A stretch of DNA of 64,000 nucleotides, from the NCBI RefSeq assembly GCF_015594725.1, contig NZ_JADNRC010000018.1:18680-82679 (forward strand). Reading direction: 5' to 3'. Below, in pieces: positions 8,853 to 18,599 of the stretch (positions within the stretch are counted from its first letter, which is position 1; the number at the start of each line of letters is the position of its first letter). Made by a program: the position numbers and the translations under genes. The notes under the pieces are model-generated. The model ran no database searches, was not told the DNA's origin, and was given only the letters and a program-made list of their open reading frames with translations. The DNA is from Flavobacterium sp. ALJ2. GTDB lineage: Bacteria > Bacteroidota > Bacteroidia > Flavobacteriales > Flavobacteriaceae.

Positions 8853-10145
8853 TTATTGCATTAGCCAATTTTTTAGAGTTTTCATTATTTTTTGCTGATC
8901 CTGTTCTGGGAAGTTTTTAATTCTTGTAGCGTGACTTCCGCTAGGTAAAACCATTTTTAGAGCATCAAGTTTAGGATTAGGCGTTGGAGAACAAGCTCCC
9001 CAAGTATCATAGCCTCCATAAATATAAAGTATTTTGGAACCTTTATTTTCTACATATTCCCTAACTTTTTTAATGTATTTTGGATTGTAATTTATTTGAA
9101 CATCTTTTGGTGCAAACCGAGAATTTGATGTGCTCTTTACTGAAGTTACTAAATCTTTTACAGGTGTAAAATCAAAACCATAATAACCCAATTCGCTCAT
9201 GTGTTGGTAATAAGACGGTAATAAATCATGGAATGTTGTATCGTTGTAAAAACTAATGCCAACTATCTTATTCATATAATCAAACAATTCTTTTGAAGTA
9301 GCATTTTTACTTGGAATATCTTCACATTTTCCTCCCCATTGCCAGAAAGAAAAAGGAAATTCCATAGCGCTATATTCTAATGCTTCATCCATAGAAACTT
9401 CAGTAAAAGTCATTTTTTTTAGTTCTGCATAAGCTTTTATTTCGTTAAGAAGGGCAGTTCTGTTTTGCAGTAATGCACGTTGAAACTCAATTATTTTCTC
9501 ACGACACTCAGCAGTTCCTACAGTTGCAAGATGCTGTTGTATTCTGGGATCTTCTTGAGTATTAATTAATGGCGCTACATAAGGAACTGCAATAGCAACA
9601 TCTTTTGGGTATTTCGATTTGTAAATTAAAGTTGTTTCTCCGCCTTTACTAATTCCAGTCGAAATCCACTTGCCTGTATATAATTGTTTTAGTTTGGTAA
9701 CTATATTATGGTAATCGGCTACAGCCTGATCGTTGGTTAAGTATTCCCAAGGAATTGGGTTTGGTCTTGATTTTCCATAAAAACGATATTCTACAATAAG
9801 CTGATTAGCTTTTAATAAAGAGCTCAATTCGGTTTTTGTGTATCGAGCTGCGTATCCTTCTGTTTCAATGATCATTGGACTATTAAAATCTAAATGTGAT
9901 AAATAGATGTAATGTTTAAATGTCCCTTTCTTAGGATTTTTATGATCTAATGGTTCATTAAGAACTAATTGATATGATTGGGTAAAACCTTCCAGATCTT
10001 TCATTTTGGTAATCTCAACACCAGGAAATAATTGGGATAGTTTATTTTCTAAATCGGTTTTAATAGCAGTTTCAGTTTGAGCAAAACTCAAACATGAAAT
10101 GAGGGAAACTACTAGGAGTAATACAGTGTGTTTTAACTTTTTCAT
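8853..10145 (-). CDS. Secreted S28/S37-type (prolyl tripeptidyl-like) serine peptidase
   Basis: Alpha/beta-hydrolase serine peptidase of 430 residues with a signal peptide (about 1-22, ending SFAQ). The nucleophile elbow is G-I-S-K-G-G with Ser166, preceded by GKWISTG. Other family marks are the N-terminal LNEPLDHKNPKKGTFKHYIY, NQLIVEYRFYGKS, and the late IYGGYDTWGA segment. Bacteroidota homologues are annotated as S28 family or PS-10/S37 peptidases; characterised relatives release N-terminal peptides at proline. It is divergent from the hydroxyproline gene pair that starts 153 bp away. A role in trimming proline-rich peptides is therefore attractive, but is inference. Confidence 0.85.
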   Translation of the reverse strand: MKKLKHTVLLLVVSLISCLSFAQTETAIKTDLENKLSQLFPGVEITKMKDLEGFTQSYQLVLNEPLDHKNPKKGTFKHYIYLSHLDFNSPMIIETEGYAARYTKTELSSLLKANQLIVEYRFYGKSRPNPIPWEYLTNDQAVADYHNIVTKLKQLYTGKWISTGISKGGETTLIYKSKYPKDVAIAVPYVAPLINTQEDPRIQQHLATVGTAECREKIIEFQRALLQNRTALLNEIKAYAELKKMTFTEVSMDEALEYSAMEFPFSFWQWGGKCEDIPSKNATSKELFDYMNKIVGISFYNDTTFHDLLPSYYQHMSELGYYGFDFTPVKDLVTSVKSTSNSRFAPKDVQINYNPKYIKKVREYVENKGSKILYIYGGYDTWGACSPTPNPKLDALKMVLPSGSHATRIKNFPEQDQQKIMKTLKNWLMQ

Positions 10146-10298
10146 TATTTTTAGATTGATTTTTTATAAAAATATAGCCTTCAAAACTAATCAATTTATA
10201 CTATATTAACTTTAAGTTGCCTTATGTTAACTAGTTCTTTGCAAAATTGGATTTGGAAAAAAAATTCTACTATTTTTAGTGAAATTTCAACTTAAAAT

Positions 10299-11273
10299 AT
10301 GGAACCTATTCAACTTATTTCGGACAATTTCATTGAAGAAAATTGTGATTTTAAAAGCCTAATCGAAGGACTTCGGGAGGGATTTTCGACAGATAAAATA
10401 GAAGTGCCTCTGCGGCATCATCATGATTTTTCTAATCCAGAAGAAAACAAAGATTCAACATTATTATTAATGCCTGCATTCCAGCCTGGGAGAGATTTAG
10501 GAGTGAAAATTGTTACGGTTAGCCCTAACAACGGCAAGTATGATTTGCCTTCTATACAAGGTACATACATTTATCTTGATGCACATAAAGGGAACATCAA
10601 AGCTATTCTGGATGCAAAATCTTTAACTGGTAAAAGAACTGCCGCAACATCTGCATTGGCAAGTAGTTATCTTTCTCGCAAGGATGCATCGTCTATGCTT
10701 ATGATAGGAACTGGCGCTTTGGCAATTAATTTAATTCAGGCACATGCTAGTGTACGCCCCATAAAACAAGTATATGTGTGGGGGAGAACGTTGCAAAAAG
10801 CACAATTGGTTTGTGATGCATTAAAAGACTTTCCTTTTAGATGTATAGCAGTTGCTACAATCGAAGAAGTAATATCGCAAGTTGCTATTATTTCTTCGGC
10901 AACATTATCTCCTGTTCCGCTTGTGTTTGGCAAATGGCTTAAAGAAGGACAACACTTGGATTTGGTTGGCGCTTACAAAAAAGATATGCGTGAGGCCGAC
11001 GATGAAGCGATTCTTAGATCAAGTGTATTTCTTGATACATATCAGGGTGGACTAAAAGAAAGTGGTGATATTTTGATTCCGTTAAACAATGGGGTGATTA
11101 CTAGAGAATCTATCAAAGCAGATTTGTTTGAATTATGTTGTAATAAAAAATCAGGCAGAACATCTGATACAGAAATCACCTTTTTTAAATCGGTTGGACA
11201 TGCTTTAGAAGACCTTGTTGCGGCTGCTTATTTTTATAAAGAATTTAATTTAAAATCAGAAACAAATGTCTAA
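10299..11273 (+). CDS. Ornithine cyclodeaminase/mu-crystallin family, probable delta1-pyrroline-2-carboxylate reductase
   Basis: NAD(P)-dependent enzyme of 324 residues. Family motifs are KSLTGKRTAATSALASSYLS (about 107-126), the nucleotide-binding MLMIGTGALAI (133-143), and DLVGAYKKDMREADDEA in the C-terminal half. Members either deaminate ornithine or reduce cyclic imines. It overlaps by 8 bp the next gene, a trans-3-hydroxy-L-proline dehydratase whose product is delta1-pyrroline-2-carboxylate. Reduction of that imine to L-proline is therefore the best assignment, and this gene pairing is known in bacteria. The family is certain; the exact substrate is inferred from context. Confidence 0.88.
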   Translation: MEPIQLISDNFIEENCDFKSLIEGLREGFSTDKIEVPLRHHHDFSNPEENKDSTLLLMPAFQPGRDLGVKIVTVSPNNGKYDLPSIQGTYIYLDAHKGNIKAILDAKSLTGKRTAATSALASSYLSRKDASSMLMIGTGALAINLIQAHASVRPIKQVYVWGRTLQKAQLVCDALKDFPFRCIAVATIEEVISQVAIISSATLSPVPLVFGKWLKEGQHLDLVGAYKKDMREADDEAILRSSVFLDTYQGGLKESGDILIPLNNGVITRESIKADLFELCCNKKSGRTSDTEITFFKSVGHALEDLVAAAYFYKEFNLKSETNV

Positions 11274-12333
11274 AATGTATAGCAATATTTGTGCAAATAC
11301 GGCATATAAAGTAGCATCGAATACGCTGCAAATAAAAACTATTGATATGCACACTGGCGGCGAACCATTGCGTGTTATAGTTTCTGGGTTTCCTGAACTT
11401 AAAGGAAACAATGTATTGGAATATCGTCGGGATATAAAAGAAAATTACGATTATTTAAGAACTTCATTGATGTTTGAGCCTCGTGGGCATGCTGATATGT
11501 ACGGTTGTATTTTGCTTCCGCCAAATGACGATGATGCTGATTTTGGGATTTTGTTTATGCATAATGAGGGATATAGCAGTATGTGTGGGCATGCTATTAT
11601 TGCGATAAGTACGCTTGCTGCAAAAATGAATTGGATTACGATAAAGGAAGGCGAAAACGAACTAAAAATTGATGCTCCTTGTGGTCGAATATTTTCTTTT
11701 GTTACTATTAAAAATGGAGAAGTAACAGGTGTTAGATTTCATTGCGTACCAAGTTTTGTAGTAGGCTTGGATCGTGTTGTAGATGTTGCAGGAATAGGAA
11801 ATGTAGTTTATGATTTGGCTTATGGTGGGGCTTTTTATGCTTATGTAGATTTGAGAAAAAATACGCATTTGAATTTTGGATTAACGGAACAAGATTACCG
11901 TACTATTATCCAGAGTGGAATGGATATAAAGCATGCTGTAATGAATCAAGATAAAGAAGTTTTGCATCCTTTTGAAGATGATTTGAGTTTTCTTTATGGA
12001 ACAATTTTTATAGATGAACCTCAGGATATTGCTAATCATAGCAGGAATGTTTGTGTTTTTGCCGATGGAGAAGTAGATCGTTCTCCAACAGGTTCAGGTG
12101 TTTCGGGTAGAATTGCTATTGAGACAACTAGAAATACCATAAAACCAAATGAGTCTATTAGAATAGAAAGCATTACCGGAAGTACTTTTAAAGGTTCTCT
12201 TGTTGAAGAGAAAGACTTTGGACCATTTAAGGCCGTGATTCCACAAGTAGAAGGAACAGCTTTTGTAACTGGTGTAAATACTTTTATTATAGATCCAAAA
12301 GACCCAATGAAAAATGGATTTATTTTGAGATAG
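11266..12333 (+). CDS. Proline racemase family: trans-3-hydroxy-L-proline dehydratase
   Basis: Proline racemase superfamily enzyme of 355 residues. The first catalytic cysteine is present (Cys107 in SSMCGHA). The second catalytic position is threonine (Thr275 in DRSPTGSG) instead of cysteine. A Cys/Thr pair is diagnostic of trans-3-hydroxy-L-proline dehydratase, which removes water to give delta1-pyrroline-2-carboxylate, as in human L3HYPDH. The other paralogue in the window (26446-27456) keeps both cysteines and is an epimerase. Translational overlap with the upstream imine reductase supports a two-step 3-hydroxyproline to proline route. An alternative start at the second ATG, three codons in, cannot be excluded. 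Confidence 0.9.
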   Translation: MSKMYSNICANTAYKVASNTLQIKTIDMHTGGEPLRVIVSGFPELKGNNVLEYRRDIKENYDYLRTSLMFEPRGHADMYGCILLPPNDDDADFGILFMHNEGYSSMCGHAIIAISTLAAKMNWITIKEGENELKIDAPCGRIFSFVTIKNGEVTGVRFHCVPSFVVGLDRVVDVAGIGNVVYDLAYGGAFYAYVDLRKNTHLNFGLTEQDYRTIIQSGMDIKHAVMNQDKEVLHPFEDDLSFLYGTIFIDEPQDIANHSRNVCVFADGEVDRSPTGSGVSGRIAIETTRNTIKPNESIRIESITGSTFKGSLVEEKDFGPFKAVIPQVEGTAFVTGVNTFIIDPKDPMKNGFILR

Positions 12334-12345
12334 GTTTTTTTTGAG

Positions 12346-12470
12346 GCAAAGGTTCAAAGGCTCAAAGTTTGTGAGGAACGAATGGTCTCATTTACTAATT
12401 TGATAAAGATTATGAAGTTTCTTGCGGTGATTTCTCCTGTGTCGGAATGACAATATTGGAGAAAAACTTT
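12346..12470. repeat. Partial interspersed repeat copy
   Basis: Contains 'caaaggttcaaaggctcaaag' type sequence and a half copy of the inverted element seen at 23558 and 38332: 'cttgcggtgatttctcctgtgtcggaatgacaatattgg' parallels 'gaagatttctccttcgtcgaaatgacaatattgg' at 38419-38452. The left arm is missing. Confidence 0.5.
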
Positions 12471-12586
12471 GCGTACTTTGTGTTAAATACATCTAAATCT
12501 TTGCGAACTTAGCGGTTAAATTTTCCGCTACATAAATAATATGTCTTAACGGTTTTGGATAAAAAAAATAACTTAAAATATAAAAA

Positions 12587-13798
12587 ATGACAATTGGAAT
12601 AGGCGGTTCAACCGCAGCTGTTGAGTTAGAAAAAATAGTAAATATGACTTTGGATGTAAAGCCAATCCAGTCTGAGGAATATTTAAACAGAATTAAAAAA
12701 GCAGTTGCCATTATGAAGGATATAAAGGTAAAGGCAACTTATGTTAATGCTGGAACGAACCTTTATTATTTTACTGGTACAAAATGGAATCCTTCTGAGA
12801 GAATGGTTGGGGCTTTATTGTATGATGATGGAACGCTAGATTATATTGTTCCTAAGTTTGAAGAAGGTACTTTTAAAAAGTATATGGAAATAAACGGAAA
12901 AATCAATTGTTGGGAAGAGCATGAATCGCCATATGTATTAATGGGAGAATTATTAAAAAATAAAAATATAGTTGATGGAACTATAGCCATAGACGAATCG
13001 GCTCCATATTTTTTAGTTGACGGTGTAACCAAAAGAAATCACACATACACTATCGTAAATGCACTTCCAATTACTTCGGGTTGTCGAATGCAAAAATCGG
13101 TTAATGAGATTGCTATTATACAAAAAGCGAAAGACATTACGATGGTAGTGCAACGTGCAGCAGCTAGGATATTACGCCCTGGAATAAGTGTTAATGAGGT
13201 TACAAGTTTTATCAATGATGCACATATTAAAGCTGGTGTTGCTTCAGGGTCTTATTTCTGTATTGTTTTGTTTGCTGATGATACTCAATTTCCTCATGGT
13301 GTTTCTATTCCTCAGGATTTAAAAGAAAACGGAGCTGTTATTATAGATACAGGTTGTCGATTAGAAGGATATCTTTCGGATATTACCAGATCATACGCTT
13401 ACGGAACTCCATCTGAAGAATATAAAACGATTTGGAATCTTGAAAAAGCGACACAACGTACCGCTTTTGAAGCTGCTCAAATAGGAGCGACTTGTGGTTC
13501 TGTAGATGATGCTGCCAGAAAAACTTTAGCGGAAGCGGGATTGAGTCCAGATTATAATTTACCGGGATTACCACATAGGGTAGGACATGGAACTGGTTTG
13601 GATATTCATGAATATCCTTATTTAGTTAGAGGTAGTGCAATTGAACTTCGTGAAGGTATGGTTGTAAGTAATGAACCAATGATTTGTATTCCAGGAAAAT
13701 TTGGTATTCGTCATGAAGATCATTTTTATATGACTACAAATGGCCCTAAGTGGTTTACTGAACCAATGAATAGTGTTGAAAACCCTTTTGGGTATTAA
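12587..13798 (+). CDS. M24 family metallopeptidase (Xaa-Pro dipeptidase/aminopeptidase type)
   Basis: Cytoplasmic dinuclear metallopeptidase of 403 residues with no signal peptide. The C-terminal pita-bread domain has all five metal ligands: Asp254 (IIDTGC), Asp265 (LSDITRSY), His334 (RVGHGTGLDIHEYP), Glu363 (SNEPMI) and Glu377 (IRHEDHF). The N-terminal creatinase-like domain (about 30-165) fits a prolidase or Xaa-Pro peptidase. It lies 253 bp after the 3-hydroxyproline genes on the same strand. It may cleave Xaa-Pro or Xaa-Hyp dipeptides to feed those enzymes (inference). The long N-terminal extension before about residue 25 leaves the exact start slightly uncertain. Confidence 0.9.
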   Translation: MTIGIGGSTAAVELEKIVNMTLDVKPIQSEEYLNRIKKAVAIMKDIKVKATYVNAGTNLYYFTGTKWNPSERMVGALLYDDGTLDYIVPKFEEGTFKKYMEINGKINCWEEHESPYVLMGELLKNKNIVDGTIAIDESAPYFLVDGVTKRNHTYTIVNALPITSGCRMQKSVNEIAIIQKAKDITMVVQRAAARILRPGISVNEVTSFINDAHIKAGVASGSYFCIVLFADDTQFPHGVSIPQDLKENGAVIIDTGCRLEGYLSDITRSYAYGTPSEEYKTIWNLEKATQRTAFEAAQIGATCGSVDDAARKTLAEAGLSPDYNLPGLPHRVGHGTGLDIHEYPYLVRGSAIELREGMVVSNEPMICIPGKFGIRHEDHFYMTTNGPKWFTEPMNSVENPFGY

Positions 13799-13840
13799 TG
13801 TTATTTAAAGTTTCACGCAGATTCAAAAGTCAAAATAAAT

Positions 13841-13891
13841 ACAAATTCCACGGATTTACGCAAACTAATTAGTGTAAATCTGTGGAATTTG
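13841..13891. terminator. Bidirectional terminator / repeat
   Basis: An inverted repeat of 19 bp with one mismatch (13841-13859 with 13873-13891) lies between the convergent M24 and ParB-like genes. The arm contains AAATTCCACGGATTTAC, resembling common flavobacterial intergenic repeats. Confidence 0.65.
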
Positions 13892-13900
13892 TGTTTAACC

Positions 13901-14278
13901 TCAGTATGGTAATTCATCGGCAGGAATGCCTATAAAGTCGGGTTCGGGTGTGGTTTGAAATTGTACTGCTTTAATGTCTGTATGTCCTTGTAGTAGTGCT
14001 TTCATAACACGATGCATACCATCCATCAAACGTCCGTTGGCACATAAAATAATTGGATATTCTAAACTTGCTTCTTCCATAAGTTTTATATGCTCCAGAA
14101 TTGCTGTACCAGTGGGTAATTGGCTTGGGTCTTGAAACCAATATGTTTCGTTTACTTCTTTAATTTCGCTTAGCAAAATATTTTTGATGGGGAAGTTTTT
14201 AGATAATTCTATTAATCTATGTACATCCCATGCTCTTAGGCCTTCTTCACTCTGACGTAAGTTATATTGTTTTCTCAT
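13901..14278 (-). CDS. Small ParB/sulfiredoxin-like fold hypothetical protein
   Basis: Protein of 125 residues of unknown function. The segment ILCANGRLMDGMHRVMKALLQGHTDIKAVQF (about 77-107) resembles the ParB/Srx superfamily motif (D-G-x-H-R), used for nucleotide binding in that fold. There is no HTH or partition context and the protein is much shorter than chromosomal ParB, so it is a stand-alone domain. No signal peptide. It sits downstream of the M43 protease gene but is separated from it by a strong terminator. The fold assignment is moderate; the function is unknown. Confidence 0.7.
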   Translation of the reverse strand: MRKQYNLRQSEEGLRAWDVHRLIELSKNFPIKNILLSEIKEVNETYWFQDPSQLPTGTAILEHIKLMEEASLEYPIILCANGRLMDGMHRVMKALLQGHTDIKAVQFQTTPEPDFIGIPADELPY

Positions 14279-14320
14279 ATTGTTTCTTACTTAATCATGC
14301 AAAGTTATGTAAAAAGAAAA

Positions 14321-14347
14321 ACCGCCGAAAGGATATCTTTCGGCGGT
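14321..14347 (-). terminator. Strong terminator of the M43 protease gene
   Basis: Perfect 11-bp GC-rich stem (ACCGCCGAAAG / CTTTCGGCGGT) with a 5-nt loop. On the minus strand it is followed by TTTTTCTTTTT (14310-14320). It lies 35 bp past the protease stop codon. Confidence 0.92.
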
Positions 14348-14381
14348 TTAGTTTTAGAAATTATTTTTCTAAAATTACTAC

Positions 14382-17300
14382 TTATTTAATTACTAACTTT
14401 TTGGTTTCTTTAAGCGTACCATCAGTAAAAACTACATAATATATACCTGTTGGTAAATGGTTCAGATAATAACTGGTTGTATTATGAACGGTATCAATCA
14501 ACGCTCCGTTATTGTTATAAATTGTAATTACCAGATTTATTGATTCTATATTCTTAAATGAAAAGTTAACTACATCTGAAGCAGGATTAGGGGACATTGT
14601 AAATGATTTTTCATTTTCAACTTCATTAACTCCAAGTGTAGATGGAAGTGTAACATCCATAGGAGTGCTCCAGTCACTGGTTCCACTTGCGTATACTGCT
14701 CTTATTCTTATTCTATAGTTTTTTTCTTCACCTTGTTTTTCAATATATTGATTGTAAGTAGTAGATATTGCAAAATCTGCCCATCCTGTTACTGCGTTAT
14801 ATAATTGTATCTCATAACTAGTAGCACCATTGATTAAAGCCCATGTGGCATAAAATCCATTTGTATAAGTCCCATTTTTAGGATCATAAAATACCGGTAC
14901 TGCAAGAGTTGGGTTTGCATTATCGAAAGTTACGGTTACAATATTTGAATATGAAGAATATGTTGTATTCTCGTTTGCTCTTACTTTATATGAGTAGCTA
15001 CTTCCTGCTGTTAAGCCTATATCTGTATATGAAGTTTCGTCGGCTCCAAGAGTTGCAATTACGCTATAGGATCCGTTTCCTAAAGCTCTTTCTACTGAGT
15101 ATCCAGTTTCGATGTCTGAGTTATCATCCCATGTTAAATCAACTTCAAGAGCAATTGCATTTGCGGTTAGGTTAGATGGTGCTAGTAATGCTCCTGGAAG
15201 AGTGAAATCTCTAGGAGTACTCCAGTCGCTTGTACCGGTTGCATTTACAGCTCTCATTCTTACTCTATAACTTGTTTGTGTTCCTTTTTTATTGATATAT
15301 AAGTAGTGAGCAGTTGAAGTTCCTTGATCAACCCATCCGTCAGTTTCATTATATACCTGAATATCATAACTTGTAGCATTATTGATTAATCCCCATGTTA
15401 CATAAAATCCTGTAGCATAAATTCCTGTGTCTCCTTCATTAATTACTGGTTTAGCCAGTGTTGGGTTAGGATTAGAATCTTCGATAGTTACTGTTGCAAC
15501 ATTCGAATAATCAGAGCTCGTTGCATTCATGTTTGCTTTCATTCTGTACGAATAAGCGTTTCCTTTTATTAATCCTGTATCTGTATAAGAAGTTACGTTT
15601 GGAGCAAAAGTTTTAATAACGCTATATGCGCCAGTTCCTTCGGCTTTTTCTAATGTAAATCCTGTTTCATTATCTGAGTTATCTACCCATGTTAATGCAA
15701 CCGTAAGTGCCGCTACATTTGCTGTTGCTGCCAGATTGCTTGGAGCATTAATAATTGGGGTTGTTATAGATTCATTTGGTTTCGTATTGTAAGCAAAATT
15801 GGTAATTGTATATCCATTTCCGGTTGCATCTACTTTTACTTTCATCCATCCATAACATGTTCTTCCTCTGTTTGTGTATTCAAAACCTACATAGCCAGTT
15901 TCGTTGTCCCATGTTGTGTATGTTGAGGTACGCAAATCCAATTGATTAGGATATGCTCCAGGCGCTGTAAAATTACTTGTTGTACCTATTGTACCTCCAG
16001 CAGGAACTTTGGTGATATTTCTTGTTCCAGGCTCGCAAACCAATCTTTTGCCATAGGTTTCAATTTTTAGTGCATTTGCTGTAAATTGCCATGCGCCATA
16101 TTCGGTATTATCTCCAATGGCTAAATTAAACCATTTCCAGTTTATTGCAGATGAAGCGCTATAATCAGGGTTGTCTACATAATAGATCCCGTAAGGAGCT
16201 TCAAATTCTATTTTTATAGTTTTTGCTGCATTATCAAGTGTTGTGATTCCACCAGTTATAGCTGCATCTTTAAATGTTACTATTACCGAAGAATTATTAT
16301 TAGGTAAGTGAGAAGTTGCTTTTCCTGTTAAAGCTAGTATTGCTTTAGAGTTATTCTCTAATGTTAAAGTTGCTGTTAATCCTGCTGGTATTCCTGTTAT
16401 TGTATAGTCTGTACCTGCTATTAATGCTCCTGTACTTTTTGTAAAAGTTCCATTATTTGTTGATAATGTAATTGCTGCATTTGTTGTAATAGCACCATCA
16501 TTAACATCAGATTCGTACAATGTACTTGGTGATAATGTTACACCAACTTTAGCTGTTACTCCTGTAGTAATAGGAGCTCCTGGTTGTGTGTTGTAAGCGT
16601 ATTCGGATATTGTATATCCGTTTCCATCAGCATCTACAGTAACTTTGAACCATCCATAACAAGTTGCGCCCTCAAGTAGATAGTCAAAACCTACATATCC
16701 TGTTTTACCATCCCAAGCTTTGTATGTTGTAGTACGTAAATCCAATTGATCAGGATATGCTCCCGGAGCTTTAAAATTACTTGAAGGACCTACTTGCGTA
16801 TTTGCAGGAAGTAGCGAAATGTTTCTAGTTCCTGTTTCGCATACAAGTTTTTTTGCATAAGTCTCAATTTTTAATGCATCGGTTGTGTATCTCCAAGCTC
16901 CAAAAGAGGGATCATCTCCTGTTTCTATATCAAATGCTTTCCAAGTAAGGGCTGCATTTGCTGTAGCATCTGGCATATCTACAAAGTATATTCCATAAGG
17001 ATCTACAAATTTAATATCGTAATATAAAGCCGTACATGTCATGGTTGAAGCTCCACCTGAGAATGCAGCTGGTAAAAATGTAATTGTTCCTTTGGCACTA
17101 TTAGACTTTAAGTGGCTTGTAGCTTTTCCTGTTAAAGTAACAGTTAATTGAGAATTAGAATTAACTGTAATTACTGGAGTAATTCCTGCTGGAAAAGTAT
17201 GAGTAAAATGTGTTCCAGAAGTCATTGTTCCAGATGCAAGTGCAAAAGTTTCTGTTCCTGTAAGGGTAATTATTGGTGCAGAATCAAATGAACCATCGTT

Positions 17301-18338
17301 AACAACGGCTTCTTTAAAGAAATTTGTGTTTGAAGCTAATAATCCGCCTGTTGTGTTTACGCCAGTAGCAATTAAATTGCTTTCTTGCCAAAGTGTTTTT
17401 CTAGCAGGATGCTCTAAGGCAGCAAGCATTCTGTCGATTTGTCCTTGAGTGTACATTTTATAACAACCTTGAGCACCATTGTATCCCATATAGTTTTCAT
17501 TATTTACTCTATCTCCATTACAGTTTGTACCTTGTGTACAGGATAAAGTATGTTTTCCATCTTCAAGTGGAGTATCATCTACCTCATCAGAACCTGTACA
17601 TCCACCTTCAAAAGTGTGTATTAGGTTTAAGAAATGACCAAATTCATGTGTTAAAGTAGCCGAGAATTCTTTGCTGTATGAATTATCAAATAAATACGCT
17701 CCATTAAATACAACTCTAGCCGTATTGCTTGCTGTCATACTTGAGCTAGGGTACCATGCAACGCCTGAATTGTTAAGTGTTCCATCGGCATATAAATCGT
17801 TTTGGATGTAAATATTCATGTACTTTTTATTATCCCATGCATCTGCAGCAATTTGGTCATCGTATCCACCACCGTTACCATAACCGTTTTTGGCGGGATG
17901 AAATACAACACCAGTACTACAACCACCATTTGGATCGATTTTGGCAAGTTTAAATTCAATTTTTAATGTTCCTCTTCTTGCCTGAAAAAAAGGATCAACT
18001 GTTGCGTAATCAGCATTACGTCCATTAAAATCATCATTAAGTTCTTTTAGATGATTTACAATTTTTTGGTAAGTAACGGTTTTTCCACTTTGCACATCAC
18101 CATAAATATGAAACACTACTGGTATAACATAGGATGTTTCTACTTTTTTGGATGTTTTGGATTTTTTCTCTGTGCTGAATTTTTTGCTGAAAGCATCAAA
18201 GTCTTGTTTTTCTTTTAATGCATGAGGATTTAGTTTGTAGATTTTTTCGTTTTCTTCACTAGTCCGACAAGGCAACCCTTGTGCACTTATTTTTAAAACG
18301 AAAATGAGCGTCATAAATAAAAATAATTTTGTTTTCAT
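14382..18338 (-). CDS. Secreted M43 (pappalysin-type) metalloprotease with FnIII domains and T9SS sorting domain
   Basis: Large exported protease of 1318 residues. Signal peptide 1-19 (KISAQ), propeptide to about 65, then the catalytic domain. Zinc site His231-Glu232, His235 and His241 (HEFGHFLNLIH) and the Met-turn at Met284 (ENYMGY) define metzincin family M43. Two copies of a ~145-residue module (PYGIYFVDMPD..., about 447-590; PYGIYYVDNPD..., about 720-870) each follow a ligand-like repeat. Four fibronectin-III-like segments occupy about 880-1240, and a type A T9SS sorting domain (FTMSPNPASDVVNF ... KETKKLVIK) ends the protein. It should be secreted and cleaved at the C-terminus. Upstream of susCD on the same strand sense, it is the likely extracellular protease of a peptide-utilisation locus (inference). 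Confidence 0.93.
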   Translation of the reverse strand: MKTKLFLFMTLIFVLKISAQGLPCRTSEENEKIYKLNPHALKEKQDFDAFSKKFSTEKKSKTSKKVETSYVIPVVFHIYGDVQSGKTVTYQKIVNHLKELNDDFNGRNADYATVDPFFQARRGTLKIEFKLAKIDPNGGCSTGVVFHPAKNGYGNGGGYDDQIAADAWDNKKYMNIYIQNDLYADGTLNNSGVAWYPSSSMTASNTARVVFNGAYLFDNSYSKEFSATLTHEFGHFLNLIHTFEGGCTGSDEVDDTPLEDGKHTLSCTQGTNCNGDRVNNENYMGYNGAQGCYKMYTQGQIDRMLAALEHPARKTLWQESNLIATGVNTTGGLLASNTNFFKEAVVNDGSFDSAPIITLTGTETFALASGTMTSGTHFTHTFPAGITPVITVNSNSQLTVTLTGKATSHLKSNSAKGTITFLPAAFSGGASTMTCTALYYDIKFVDPYGIYFVDMPDATANAALTWKAFDIETGDDPSFGAWRYTTDALKIETYAKKLVCETGTRNISLLPANTQVGPSSNFKAPGAYPDQLDLRTTTYKAWDGKTGYVGFDYLLEGATCYGWFKVTVDADGNGYTISEYAYNTQPGAPITTGVTAKVGVTLSPSTLYESDVNDGAITTNAAITLSTNNGTFTKSTGALIAGTDYTITGIPAGLTATLTLENNSKAILALTGKATSHLPNNNSSVIVTFKDAAITGGITTLDNAAKTIKIEFEAPYGIYYVDNPDYSASSAINWKWFNLAIGDNTEYGAWQFTANALKIETYGKRLVCEPGTRNITKVPAGGTIGTTSNFTAPGAYPNQLDLRTSTYTTWDNETGYVGFEYTNRGRTCYGWMKVKVDATGNGYTITNFAYNTKPNESITTPIINAPSNLAATANVAALTVALTWVDNSDNETGFTLEKAEGTGAYSVIKTFAPNVTSYTDTGLIKGNAYSYRMKANMNATSSDYSNVATVTIEDSNPNPTLAKPVINEGDTGIYATGFYVTWGLINNATSYDIQVYNETDGWVDQGTSTAHYLYINKKGTQTSYRVRMRAVNATGTSDWSTPRDFTLPGALLAPSNLTANAIALEVDLTWDDNSDIETGYSVERALGNGSYSVIATLGADETSYTDIGLTAGSSYSYKVRANENTTYSSYSNIVTVTFDNANPTLAVPVFYDPKNGTYTNGFYATWALINGATSYEIQLYNAVTGWADFAISTTYNQYIEKQGEEKNYRIRIRAVYASGTSDWSTPMDVTLPSTLGVNEVENEKSFTMSPNPASDVVNFSFKNIESINLVITIYNNNGALIDTVHNTTSYYLNHLPTGIYYVVFTDGTLKETKKLVIK

Positions 18339-18537
18339 ATTCTTTGGAATTTGTTAGTATGAAGCCAAAGATATTTTTATATTAAATTATGGAGTTGTAC
18401 TATTTTATTCTTTTATGATGTTAAATTATCTATAAATTATGTTTAACCTTTAATTATGTGTTTTTATTGTTATAAAATATTATTTATTTCGTATTTAAAA
18501 AATGTTTTCTATTAAGGTTCGAAATGAAGCGTAAAAA

Positions 18538-18561
18538 AACAGGCACTGGGGAGTGCCTGTT
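18538..18561 (-). terminator. Terminator downstream of the susD-like gene
   Basis: Perfect 10-bp stem (AACAGGCACT / AGTGCCTGTT) with a 4-nt loop. On the minus strand a T-run follows (RC of 18532-18539). It ends the SusCD transcript before the protease gene. Confidence 0.9.
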
Positions 18562-18599
18562 TTAATTCAAGGAAAGCTTAATATGTTACTAATTCAAAA

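Noticed and set aside
13901..14278. Chromosome-partition ParB gene
   Set aside because: Only a short ParB/Srx-like motif is present; no HTH domain, no parA neighbour and no parS-like sites were noticed.
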